From contig NZ_DLHN01000012.1 of assembly GCF_002483235.1 (NCBI RefSeq), positions 1 through 24,132 of the forward strand: 24,132 nucleotides of DNA, in the 5' to 3' direction. Position 1 is the first letter of the stretch; the number at the start of each line of letters is the position of its first letter. Of this stretch, positions 8,715 through 16,479 are shown in pieces. The stretch comes from Pedobacter glucosidilyticus (GTDB lineage Bacteria; Bacteroidota; Bacteroidia; Sphingobacteriales; Sphingobacteriaceae). Below the pieces are notes generated by a model. It was not told the origin of the DNA. It did no database searches and saw nothing but the letters and a program-made list of their open reading frames with translations. Both the position numbers and the translations under genes were made by a program.

Positions 8715-10397
8715 ATGACGGATAATAAGTGGTCATATAAACCTTTATCGCAACTCTGTGATATTAATATTGGTAAAACACCGAGTCGAAGTAAACCTTC
8801 CTATTGGGGGGCTGGATATACATGGGTAAGTATATCAGACTTAAAGGAAAAATATATTACAAAAACAAAGGAAGAAATTACAGATGTTGCTGTCACTGAC
8901 TCAAATTGCAAAATTGTAAAAAAAGGGACACTCTTAATGAGTTTCAAATTGAGTATTGGGAAACTTGCATTCGCTGGAAAAGACCTTTATACAAATGAAG
9001 CTATTGTTGCTTTACCTATAAAAGATGAAACAGAATTAAACAAGGAATACCTATATTATGCCTTAAAATCTATTCCATTAGTAGGGGGTAATCAGGCTGC
9101 AATGGGTCAAACTTTGAATAAGCAAAGTCTTTCAGCATTGCAAATTCCAATTCCACCAACTATAGATGATCAAATAAAAATATCTAAAATTCTTTCACAA
9201 TGTGAAGCATTAATTCAAAAGCGAAAAGAAAGTATTGACTTAATAGATATACTTTCAAAATCTTTATTTGAAATTAAATTTGGCGACCCGGTACTAAATG
9301 AAAAAGGTTGGGGTACTAAGACGATTGATGATCTAGTAGTAAAAGACAAACATTCAATAAAAAGAGGACCTTTTGGTGGAGCTTTGAAAAAGGAAATATT
9401 TGTTGATAAAGGATATTTGGTTTATGAACAATATCATGCATTAAACAACGACTTTTCATTTGCTCGATATTTCATAGATGATGCAAAGTATGAAGAATTA
9501 AAAGCTTTTAAAGTTATACCAGGAGACGTTATAATTAGTTGCTCTGGTGTTTATTTAGGTAAGCTTGCTATTGTACCTGAAAATGCCCATAAAGGCATTA
9601 TCAACCAAGCTTTATTAAAATTGACCCTAAACGATAGAATAATCAATAAGCATTTTTTTCTAGCATTATTCTCTCATCAAAATTTCAAGCGAAAATATTA
9701 TGGCTCTACAATTGGCTCAGGTGTTCCAAATTTTCCGTCTATAAGTGAATTTAAAAAATTTAAATTTATTTATCCCTCAATAGAACTTCAAAACGAATAT
9801 TCACTTCAATTAGCATCTCTTAATAAGATAGAAAAAGAATATTATGAAAGTTTAAAAGGACTCGCAAACCTTTATGGAAGTATTAGCCAACGAGCATTTA
9901 AAGGTGAACTCGATTTAAGTAAAGTAGATATTTCAGACATGGAAGATTCAAAAAAAAAAGACCTCAAGGAAGTGGAAGCGGATTTAAACGAAGAACAATT
10001 TGAGAATTTACTCGACTCATTTGAACACACTTTGCCAATTGGTGAAGTTCCTTCAAATAGAAAAACAGATATACGCAATATGAACATCAGACAATATCTG
10101 CGTTTACCTGAGAATGAAGAAACCGAAGGGATTGAGTTCTCATATATGAATAAGGATTTTTTCTACCAATTCATTCTTACAAAAGGCTTTGCAGATAGAA
10201 CTTTTACTTTGCCTGAATTAGAACAGTATGCAAGAAAATATATTTTAAGAGGAACAGGTTTTGAATTTTCTTATGAGAATTGGAAAACCATCTTATTTCG
10301 TTTCATTGGAGCCAAGCAACCCATAATTGAACAAGTTTTTGATGCATATGACAAAACCATAAAACTAAAATTAACAGATGAAGCTTTTAAGGTTTAA
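8715..10397 (+). CDS. hsdS: Type I specificity subunit (HsdS) with a long C-terminal extension
   Basis: This 560-residue DNA specificity subunit has two target-recognition domains. TRD1 spans about residues 5-155 (starting WSYKPLSQLCDINIGKTP). TRD2 spans about 195-375 (NEKGWGTKTIDDLV, then RGPFGGALKKEIF, which resembles the 'G..K.G.fG' TRD signature). Each is followed by a conserved helical spacer (KILSQCEALIQKRKESIDLI and LQLASLNKIEKEYYESLK). TRD1 sets one half-site and TRD2 the other of a bipartite target. HsdS proteins are usually about 400-450 residues; here residues of about 415-560 form an additional region I do not recognise, partly helical (ENWKTILFRFIG). The end overlaps the ATPase gene by 20 nt, suggesting coupling of the classical RM genes to the two accessory genes. 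Confidence 0.9.
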   Translation: MTDNKWSYKPLSQLCDINIGKTPSRSKPSYWGAGYTWVSISDLKEKYITKTKEEITDVAVTDSNCKIVKKGTLLMSFKLSIGKLAFAGKDLYTNEAIVALPIKDETELNKEYLYYALKSIPLVGGNQAAMGQTLNKQSLSALQIPIPPTIDDQIKISKILSQCEALIQKRKESIDLIDILSKSLFEIKFGDPVLNEKGWGTKTIDDLVVKDKHSIKRGPFGGALKKEIFVDKGYLVYEQYHALNNDFSFARYFIDDAKYEELKAFKVIPGDVIISCSGVYLGKLAIVPENAHKGIINQALLKLTLNDRIINKHFFLALFSHQNFKRKYYGSTIGSGVPNFPSISEFKKFKFIYPSIELQNEYSLQLASLNKIEKEYYESLKGLANLYGSISQRAFKGELDLSKVDISDMEDSKKKDLKEVEADLNEEQFENLLDSFEHTLPIGEVPSNRKTDIRNMNIRQYLRLPENEETEGIEFSYMNKDFFYQFILTKGFADRTFTLPELEQYARKYILRGTGFEFSYENWKTILFRFIGAKQPIIEQVFDAYDKTIKLKLTDEAFKV

Positions 10398-12141
10398 AGT
10401 AAATACAGCAGAAGGTTTCAGGTCATTGCAAAGTGGTTTTGAAATTTATTTTCTGAGAGATTTTGACTATCAATTAGCTCATGATTTCAACCCCAATATT
10501 TTGGCTGGTAGAAATGGAAGCGGAAAGTCAAATATTTTAGAAGCTTTGGCAAATATATTTTACCATTTGGACTGTATGTTTAATGATTATTTGCCTGAAG
10601 GATTTTTAATCAGTGAAGAAGATAAAAATGGTTTCGACAATAAAGTTTGTGTGGTTGATGCTTTCGAATTGGAGTATTTTATACCAGTTCCAATCATTCT
10701 TATTGACAAAGCATTTGATGAAGTGCCTAAAGTTGTTTTTAACGATACAAAGTGTCTTATCCGAATTTCAAAAGAAGTTGGTCAAACGCCAATATTCGAG
10801 TGGGTTAATAGAAGTGAATACTCTAATAAAACAGAACCATTAGGCAAAAAAGAAATTCAATTACTACTGCCAAAATATGTGTTAGGTTATTCTTCAGGCG
10901 AAAATGAACTATTGAGTTTGCCATTTTTCAAAACTCGTTTCCTTCATTTTGATGAATATGCTGATAAACTAATCCGTGAAGAACAATTTGGTAAACCTCC
11001 AAGATCTGAAGGTCGCTTAGTCTATCTTGATAAAGAATATAGCCAAGCAATTTTACTCGCAAATTTTCTAATGCAAGACGACAAGACACTTGCTCCTTTT
11101 AATGATGAAGTAGAATTGGAAGATTTAGACGAATTCCGATTGATTATTTGCTTGGATAAATATCTTGATTTGCATGAAGATATTTTACGTGACAGAAAAA
11201 TCACTTTTGAGCAATTGCATGAAGATAAAAGCAATCAAGTACAACTAACCCAAAACCTTAAAGACAGCATTGATATTTTAAAAAAATGTGCTACGTGTTT
11301 TGAGACCCTTTACAAAGAACAAAAACATAATGAAGATGGCAGGGAATATTTAATTCTTGATTATAAAGTAACACAAGCTACAAAAGATGCTTTCCGTTTT
11401 CATTTTTCAGAAAGCCCCTTGGAATTATTTCAACTGTTTCAAATCTTGTTGGAGTTGAACGCATACGTAGTTTCAGCAGAAGACAAAAAAAGAGTCTATC
11501 AGTCTAAGAACATCTTCATCAACCATGATATTTATCCAAACCCATTAGAGGATGATAGAATTATCCGATTCAAAAACCTTTGGATAAAGAAGAAAGGATT
11601 AAGCAAGCCTCTTTTTACAAAAGAACTTTCGGATGGTGAACACCAGTTTCTGCATTCATTAGGTCTTTGTTTACTTTTCAAAAATGAAAGTTGTTTGTTT
11701 TTACTAGACGAGCCAGAAACTCATTTCAATCCCGATTGGAAAGCCAAATTTATTTCGAGCATTCGCCATTGTTTTGCCTTAGAAAAATCAAGTACAATGA
11801 GAGAAATGTTGATTACAACTCATTCACCATATTTGGTTTCTGATAGTGAATCAAAGTATGTTCACGTCTTTATAAAAGACAACGAAACAAAACAGGTTAT
11901 TTGTGGCTTTCCTGACTTTCAGACTTTGGGTACTTCTGTAAATAAAATCACGTTAAGAATCTTCAATAAACCAGACACAATTGGAGCTTATGCGAACAGT
12001 AAGATTGATGAATTAAGAAAGGAATTAGAAGAAACGAAAGACAAAGAAGTGTTTCTTTCAAAAGTAAGAAAAGAGATTGGTGAATCTGTTGAAAGTATGT
12101 TATTCATTAATGACATTATAGACCAAATCGAAAACAAATAA
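10378..12141 (+). CDS. Restriction system-associated AAA/ABC-type ATPase (PtuA-like)
   Basis: This 587-residue SMC/ABC-like ATPase matches my knowledge of the 'restriction system-associated AAA family ATPase' group found with type I RM operons in Bacteroidota. The Walker A is GRNGSGKS (about 44-51). The insertion between Walker A and B is long and partly coiled (about 60-410). A signature-like ELSDGEHQFLHSLG lies at about 415-428, Walker B LLDEPETHFN at about 442-451, and the switch histidine region ITTHSPYL at about 479-486. The architecture is that of OLD/PtuA/RecF-type defence ATPases. With the HNH protein encoded directly downstream (1-nt overlap, TAATG at 12139-12143) it resembles the PtuA/PtuB pair of Septu systems. 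The start codon lies inside hsdS, 20 nt before its stop. Confidence 0.85.
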   Translation: MKLLRFKVNTAEGFRSLQSGFEIYFLRDFDYQLAHDFNPNILAGRNGSGKSNILEALANIFYHLDCMFNDYLPEGFLISEEDKNGFDNKVCVVDAFELEYFIPVPIILIDKAFDEVPKVVFNDTKCLIRISKEVGQTPIFEWVNRSEYSNKTEPLGKKEIQLLLPKYVLGYSSGENELLSLPFFKTRFLHFDEYADKLIREEQFGKPPRSEGRLVYLDKEYSQAILLANFLMQDDKTLAPFNDEVELEDLDEFRLIICLDKYLDLHEDILRDRKITFEQLHEDKSNQVQLTQNLKDSIDILKKCATCFETLYKEQKHNEDGREYLILDYKVTQATKDAFRFHFSESPLELFQLFQILLELNAYVVSAEDKKRVYQSKNIFINHDIYPNPLEDDRIIRFKNLWIKKKGLSKPLFTKELSDGEHQFLHSLGLCLLFKNESCLFLLDEPETHFNPDWKAKFISSIRHCFALEKSSTMREMLITTHSPYLVSDSESKYVHVFIKDNETKQVICGFPDFQTLGTSVNKITLRIFNKPDTIGAYANSKIDELRKELEETKDKEVFLSKVRKEIGESVESMLFINDIIDQIENK

Positions 12142-13295
12142 TGATATTCACGTACCAGTATATTAAACATGATATTGAGAAATTGCAAGAAATTCTTGAC
12201 TTTCTGTTTTATGATGTTTGGTTAGTGGCAGAAGGACCTTTTGATATCGAAAAATTAAATGGAAACAAAGATTTAAAAGACATTTATGAAGAACTTGGCA
12301 ATATAGATTACGACCCAACTAGTACAAAGAAAAATCAAAAGGGCAAATCAGCATATTTTTTTAATAGTTCAATAGAAAATATTTACAATGAGTTTGCAAA
12401 AATTAATGATGACAATTTTAAACTTGAGTTAATTGATTTTTATTCAATTAACAATGACATTGAATCACTCTGTTCTAATAAATTAAAAACGCCAATTACT
12501 TACCCTGAATTAAAAGCAAGGAACCCAGATTTAGAAGGTGCTCTATACAATTTTTATTCAAAACTCTATGGTAATGAGTCTCCTTTTAATCTTGATATTT
12601 TTGGCAAGCTAAATGAAGTTTTAATTTTATCTCATTACAATAGTTTTATGATGGCGAATGATAGTGGTATTTGCCCATTTTGTGGCATTTATCCAATAGA
12701 TGGCAATTATGTATCAACTAGAGAAGCATACGATCATTACTTACCCAAAGCGATTTATCCATTCAACTCCATTAACTTTAAAAATTTATCTCCAATGTGT
12801 TACAAATGTAACTCTGGTAATAAAAGTACTAATGACCCTATTAACCATATCAAAGGAAGAAAACTTGCATTTTATCCTTATGCAAATAATCATTCCGAAA
12901 TTGAATTTCAATTTGAACTTTTATCGAAAAACGTAAAATCAATAACTCCATCTGAATACACTCTTTCAATAAGTGCACCAGCTAAGAATGAGGAAATTGA
13001 AACCTGGAAGAGGATTTTTAAGACAGATAGAAAATATAAAGCAGATGGAAGTATAGAATATTATAGTCGGTACGATGAATTAATTTGTAACAAGCACAAA
13101 GCTAAAGAATGGTTTGAGGACATCTTTGACTATTATGAAAACGCCAAATCAATAAGTGACATTGAAGACGCAGATAAATATTATGAGAAAGTTGTAAAGG
13201 CAACGACACGTAATCCAAAATTAGTTGAGAATACAATAAAGAGAAAGTTTTTAGAAGAATGCAAAATGAAAGGACTATTCAATATCAACCCTTAG
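12141..13295 (+). CDS. HNH endonuclease paired with the AAA ATPase (PtuB-like)
   Basis: This 384-residue protein has a central zinc-binding HNH nuclease: CPFCG (C178, C181), DHYLPK (D198, H199), then FKNLSPMCYKC (C220, C223) followed by NSGNKS. The two CxxC pairs would hold a structural zinc and D198/H199 start the beta-beta-alpha-metal active site. The N-terminal 170 residues and C-terminal 130 residues carry no motif I know; the C-terminus is helical. Adjacent ATPase plus HNH genes are the hallmark of Septu-type defence, where the ATPase licenses the nuclease. Here the pair sits at the end of a type I RM operon. The stop (13293-13295) is 3 bp from the next hairpin. Confidence 0.83.
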   Translation: MIFTYQYIKHDIEKLQEILDFLFYDVWLVAEGPFDIEKLNGNKDLKDIYEELGNIDYDPTSTKKNQKGKSAYFFNSSIENIYNEFAKINDDNFKLELIDFYSINNDIESLCSNKLKTPITYPELKARNPDLEGALYNFYSKLYGNESPFNLDIFGKLNEVLILSHYNSFMMANDSGICPFCGIYPIDGNYVSTREAYDHYLPKAIYPFNSINFKNLSPMCYKCNSGNKSTNDPINHIKGRKLAFYPYANNHSEIEFQFELLSKNVKSITPSEYTLSISAPAKNEEIETWKRIFKTDRKYKADGSIEYYSRYDELICNKHKAKEWFEDIFDYYENAKSISDIEDADKYYEKVVKATTRNPKLVENTIKRKFLEECKMKGLFNINP

Positions 13296-13298
13296 CAG

Positions 13299-13358
13299 CC
13301 ATACACATTTGCAAGCCGCACAAGCCGACACACAAGCCAAAGCTTGCAAAAGAGTATG
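13299..13358 (+). repeat. Hairpin with the same conserved loop, 3' end of the restriction block
   Basis: TTTGCAAGC (13308-13316) pairs perfectly with GCTTGCAAA (13342-13350), and CATA (13299-13302) pairs with TATG (13355-13358). The loop contains CCGACACACAAGCCAA (13325-13340), identical to the loop of the hairpin at 3908-3971, although the two stems differ. It lies directly after the HNH stop codon. It may terminate the six-gene operon or form part of the composite block boundary. Confidence 0.55.
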
Positions 13359-13419
13359 TCTGCCCAACCGCACAAGGACACTGCAAACTCGACACGACAG
13401 CACTTCGACAGAAAGAAGG

Positions 13420-13559
13420 GCAGCTTGTAACACGGGTTTGGCAAAAGTGGCGGTTCAGTGCACCGCAGACACATTTGTGGTTAATCAAACATTGGTTCTC
13501 CGCATCAACATTTGTGGTGAAAATCGCCACCTTCGCCAAGCCCGAAACCGTTATAGGGC
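13420..13559. repeat. Block-junction palindrome B (attC-like imperfect hairpin)
   Basis: This 140-bp imperfect inverted repeat lies between the restriction block and the second HNH block. The left box is GCAGCTTGTAAC (13420-13431). ACGGGTTTGGC...GTGGCG (13432-13452) then faces CGCCACCTTCGCCAAGCCCG (13525-13544). The right box is GTTATAGGGC (13550-13559). TAACACGGGT (13428-13437) is repeated at 15023-15032 in junction C, and TAACATCGGT is its counterpart at 3718-3727 in junction A. The right box is the perfect reverse complement of GCCCTATAAC (15017-15026) at the end of the next block. TAAAAGACGACA follows at 13564-13575. Confidence 0.6.
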
Positions 13560-13575
13560 ATTTTAAAAGACGACA

Positions 13576-15006
13576 ATGACGACATCAATAAATACATTAT
13601 GGACAATCTTAGTTTCAAATATTCCTCTTAGACAGTGGATTAACATTAAAGAACTTTACATCATTGTTCAGACAAATTATAAATATTTCACAGCTGACGA
13701 TTTAGCTCCTGTTACTGACTATAATAACGAACCGACTTGGCACAGAAATTTGAGAAGTGCCTTGCAAAACAAGGAGAGAACTGGAGAAATACTTTATGAC
13801 GAAAATGCAAATTATAGAATTGATAAACCTTACGTATGGCGAATGATAAAAGAAGCCGTTCACAATTTGGAAGGTCAAATATCATATTCACAAATTAAAG
13901 AATACATATCAAATAATTGGAATGACGTAAACCAAGAGACAATTACTGCTCAAATCATAGTTCTTTCAGTAAATCATAACTCAAGAACGCACTATCCTGA
14001 AAATCAAAAAGCCCGGCTGACAAATGAAAATTCCCCATACGATTTATTGTATAATACAAGGCGTGGACAAGTTGAATTATATAATCCAGACCAACACGGT
14101 GTCTGGGAAATATTTAAAAATGAAAATGAAACATTTTCTATAAGGCTGTCCAATATTTCAGCTTCTGAAAGAGTATTTACACCGACAGATATCATCTGGT
14201 TCAAGAACGTGACCAACTCAACTAATGGGGAGGCTTATCTGTCAATTGAAAACAATCCTTTCGTTATTCATTTCCCAAATAAACACAAGACTAATGTTCT
14301 AAGTCCGGCAATTGGCGAACTTATACTCATTTACCAAAAAGTAAACGGAGTTGCAGCATTTACACATTTAGTAACACCTATCGACAATGAACTAATTGAA
14401 GATGAAACACGGGCAAACTTTAGATATGGCAGACGTGTCCGCTTCATAGCAAAAAAAGATAGAGAAAATTACATTCCCGTTGCTACCACGTTATGGAAAG
14501 ACATTAATCTATCAGGAATTACACAAGGTAACGCTTGCAAATTGGAAAATGTAAAAGGAATAAACAATTTAGATGAGTTGGTCTTTGATATTTGGCAACA
14601 CTTTCAAGACAGCTTTACAAATTCTGACAGACAATCAGTAATTACTACTTCTTCAATTATTAATGAAATTGAAACAAACAATCCAAACATTTCAGTCGCA
14701 GAAGGAGAACTAAAACTTGTTTCACATTTAGTTAGGGAGAGAAATCAAAAAATTATTGGCAAGAAAAAAAGAGAAGCAATTAGAAATGGAAATTTAAAAT
14801 GTGAAGTTTGTTCCTTTTCATTCATTGACACGTTCAATGTAGAATTTATAGAGTGTCACCACATTACACCAATATCGACAACTGGAGTAAGAGAAACAAC
14901 TTTGGCTGACCTTGCTTTAGTCTGTGCTAATTGCCATAGAATGTTGCATACCAAGTTTGACGGACAATATTTATCAATAGACGACTTAAGAACCAAAATA
15001 GAATGA
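13576..15006 (+). CDS. HNH endonuclease, stand-alone restriction-like protein
   Basis: This 476-residue protein has a C-terminal McrA-like HNH domain: CEVCSF (C409, C412), ECHHITPIS (H428, H429), then VCANCHRMLH (C450, N452, C453, H454). A basic helix GKKKREAIRNG precedes the HNH. The N-terminal 170 residues look like two winged-helix modules (TWHRNLRSALQ; then YVWRMIKEAVHNLEGQISYSQIKEY). HYPENQKARLTNENSPYDLLY..RGQVELY is a pattern I associate with restriction endonuclease N-terminal regions. No methyltransferase partner is adjacent, so it may be a modification-dependent (type IV) or orphan restriction nuclease; this is inference. The ATG immediately follows TAAAAGACGACA and the stop is 10 bp before the block-end box, so the gene fills its block. 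Confidence 0.78.
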   Translation: MTTSINTLWTILVSNIPLRQWINIKELYIIVQTNYKYFTADDLAPVTDYNNEPTWHRNLRSALQNKERTGEILYDENANYRIDKPYVWRMIKEAVHNLEGQISYSQIKEYISNNWNDVNQETITAQIIVLSVNHNSRTHYPENQKARLTNENSPYDLLYNTRRGQVELYNPDQHGVWEIFKNENETFSIRLSNISASERVFTPTDIIWFKNVTNSTNGEAYLSIENNPFVIHFPNKHKTNVLSPAIGELILIYQKVNGVAAFTHLVTPIDNELIEDETRANFRYGRRVRFIAKKDRENYIPVATTLWKDINLSGITQGNACKLENVKGINNLDELVFDIWQHFQDSFTNSDRQSVITTSSIINEIETNNPNISVAEGELKLVSHLVRERNQKIIGKKKREAIRNGNLKCEVCSFSFIDTFNVEFIECHHITPISTTGVRETTLADLALVCANCHRMLHTKFDGQYLSIDDLRTKIE

Positions 15007-15016
15007 CAAGAAAAAC

Positions 15017-15063
15017 GCCCTATAACACGGGTAACTGTTGCACAACTCACTAAATAGTTATGT
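15017..15063. repeat. Block-end box and truncated junction C
   Basis: GCCCTATAAC (15017-15026) is the perfect reverse complement of GTTATAGGGC (13550-13559). ACGGGT follows, as in junction B. Instead of a 100-bp hairpin there is only a short inner repeat GTTG-CA-CAAC (15037-15046) and then GTTATGT (15057-15063), whose GTTAT opposes ATAAC (15022-15026). This is either a compact last site or a deleted remnant. It coincides with the end of the co-oriented defence genes. Confidence 0.5.
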
Positions 15064-15107
15064 AAAATCATTTTATTAAGCAAAGAAGCGTTATTTAAAG
15101 CTGATAT

Positions 15108-15122
15108 AAACGAGGCTCGTTT
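15108..15122. repeat. Odd palindrome AAACGAG-G-CTCGTTT
   Basis: This perfect 7-bp inverted repeat about a single central G is followed on the + strand by TTCTCT. It lies between the convergent second HNH gene (+) and the 142-residue protein gene (-). It may act as a weak bidirectional terminator or a protein-binding site. The spacer is too short for a full RNA stem, so only 5-6 pairs could form. Confidence 0.3.
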
Positions 15123-15233
15123 TCTCTAATGTTTTACTGTTTGTAAAGAAAGCGAGTCTTTAAAAGGCTCATTTCAGTTTGGAAATAAAGGGATCGAGAA
15201 ACACTAATTCTTTTTTGTTAAAACCTCAAGCAT

Positions 15234-15662
15234 TTAATCATTATTAAAATCTTTTTCTAACATTCTCGCTTGTAGCCAGCTATCAATTTTTTGTAGATCT
15301 TTGAATTGTTCTTCTAAGCTCTGTACCATAGATTGAATGATTTTCCCTGTAAGCGGTGATTTTAATGTAGTTTCTAAAAGCTTAATCGATAGATTCGTTT
15401 CCTGAGAATTTTTTAGAAGCTGGATGTAATTAGCTATAGTTGTATTCAACATTGCTTTTTCATCCCAGGCATTGCATTTGTTAGCGTATTGTTCCAATTT
15501 TTTTGCGAGACTAATAGATAGAGTGCGAGTAGCCATAAACTGTACTTTCAAATAATGTAATTCTTCACGAGGCGTATCTATATGTTTTTTCTTGTAGTCA
15601 ATAATTGCGAGAATTGATGCTATTCCTCCTATTACTGTAATTAAGATAGTTATCAAACTCAT
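15234..15662 (-). CDS. Small membrane-anchored protein of unknown function
   Basis: This 142-residue protein has one N-terminal membrane segment (ITILITVIGGIASILAIID, residues about 4-22) followed by YKKKH. A long, mostly helical and probably coiled cytoplasmic region of 115 residues follows. I recognise no family. Two short genes on the - strand, this one and the Xre regulator at 15916, face the + strand defence genes and are separated by 253 bp in which I see no further gene. The membrane anchor plus soluble helical domain is a shape common among small defence accessory proteins, but nothing in the sequence proves a defence role. Confidence 0.6.
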   Translation of the reverse strand: MSLITILITVIGGIASILAIIDYKKKHIDTPREELHYLKVQFMATRTLSISLAKKLEQYANKCNAWDEKAMLNTTIANYIQLLKNSQETNLSIKLLETTLKSPLTGKIIQSMVQSLEEQFKDLQKIDSWLQARMLEKDFNND

Positions 15663-15915
15663 AATGATTTATAAGATTTACATCTAATATAATCTGTTTA
15701 TTTTTTTTTGCGAATCTTATTCATTTCCCTTGTCTTATCTGAGTTCAAACATCATATACATACCAACTGCTGTCAAATTAAGACCTAAGATTCACTTTCA
15801 TTATTCGTGTAAATAAATTCTATGTATTCAAATACACATTCGCTTTACTCTCACTTCATGTTTTATTATTTTGACTATATCAAGCATTCGTTTTAAAGTA
15901 TTGCTCATTTTTACT

Positions 15916-16479
15916 TCATTTCTCCCTCCAAAATACATCTACTATTCTTTTTCCAAAACTGCCATCTCTTTTTTTGATAGGCCGCTTTTCACTTTTTAAC
16001 TCGCCTTTAATCACTAAGTAGTTTAGAATTTGAGATAATGATTTACTAGTGTAATTTTTCTTTGATTTTTTACAGAAATCCTTAATTTCCCATATATAAA
16101 CAGGATGGGAAAATAGGTCAGTATGGATCAAATCAGCTATATACTTTGATGATTTACGGTTGTATAAAGAGTAAGTAAAATATTCAGGAATATTCTTATA
16201 ATCTTTATGAAATTCAACTAACATTGGCGATTTTCTGATACTTAATGGGATATTGTAATCTAATTGAAGTATTTCCCATCCTTCAAGCTTAAGCTTTCTT
16301 CCAATTTGGGCAGCTACATTACCAGTCAGCTTTCTATTTCCATTTATTAAGGCGTATAAGTGACTTTCAGATACCCCTGTAAACTCAGCAAAGCCAGATA
16401 TCTCAAGTTCAGTTAGCTCCATTATCAATAATAGCCTAGCACTGATAGATTTGGAATAATTAGAATCAAGGTTATTCAT
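15916..16479 (-). CDS. Xre-type transcriptional regulator with C-terminal winged-helix-like domain
   Basis: This 187-residue regulator has an N-terminal HTH of the Xre class (about residues 20-65). FAEFTGVSESHLYALINGNRK holds the recognition helix and KLTGNVAAQIGRKLKL the following helices. The C-terminal part (about 110-187) contains IWEIKDFCKKSKKNYTSKSLSQ and LNYLVIKGELKSEKR, a plausible winged-helix with a basic wing. The start codon at 16477-16479 lies in the loop of a perfect 12-bp inverted repeat (16450-16461/16480-16491), which suggests autoregulation at the DNA or mRNA level. It is transcribed away from the SusC/SusD locus. Target genes cannot be told from the sequence. Confidence 0.75.
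   Translation of the reverse strand: MNNLDSNYSKSISARLLLIMELTELEISGFAEFTGVSESHLYALINGNRKLTGNVAAQIGRKLKLEGWEILQLDYNIPLSIRKSPMLVEFHKDYKNIPEYFTYSLYNRKSSKYIADLIHTDLFSHPVYIWEIKDFCKKSKKNYTSKSLSQILNYLVIKGELKSEKRPIKKRDGSFGKRIVDVFWREK

Noticed and set aside
13259..13579. Several overlapping open frames of 60-106 codons on both strands between the two HNH genes
   Set aside because: They coincide with junction palindrome B and the hairpin at 13299-13358. The same stretch is open in four frames, which reflects repeat composition rather than coding; none has a recognisable motif or leader.
3712..15063. CRISPR array or ordinary insertion-sequence ends as explanation for the repeats
   Set aside because: Repeats are few, kilobases apart, differ in sequence between blocks and have no regular spacers. 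No transposase is present and no target-site duplications were seen at the boxes.
3712..15063. Calling the row a canonical integron
   Set aside because: Boxes deviate from RYYYAAC/GTTRRRY, the middle block (about 9.6 kb) is far larger than usual cassettes, and neither an integron integrase nor an attI site is in the window. Only the resemblance is reported.
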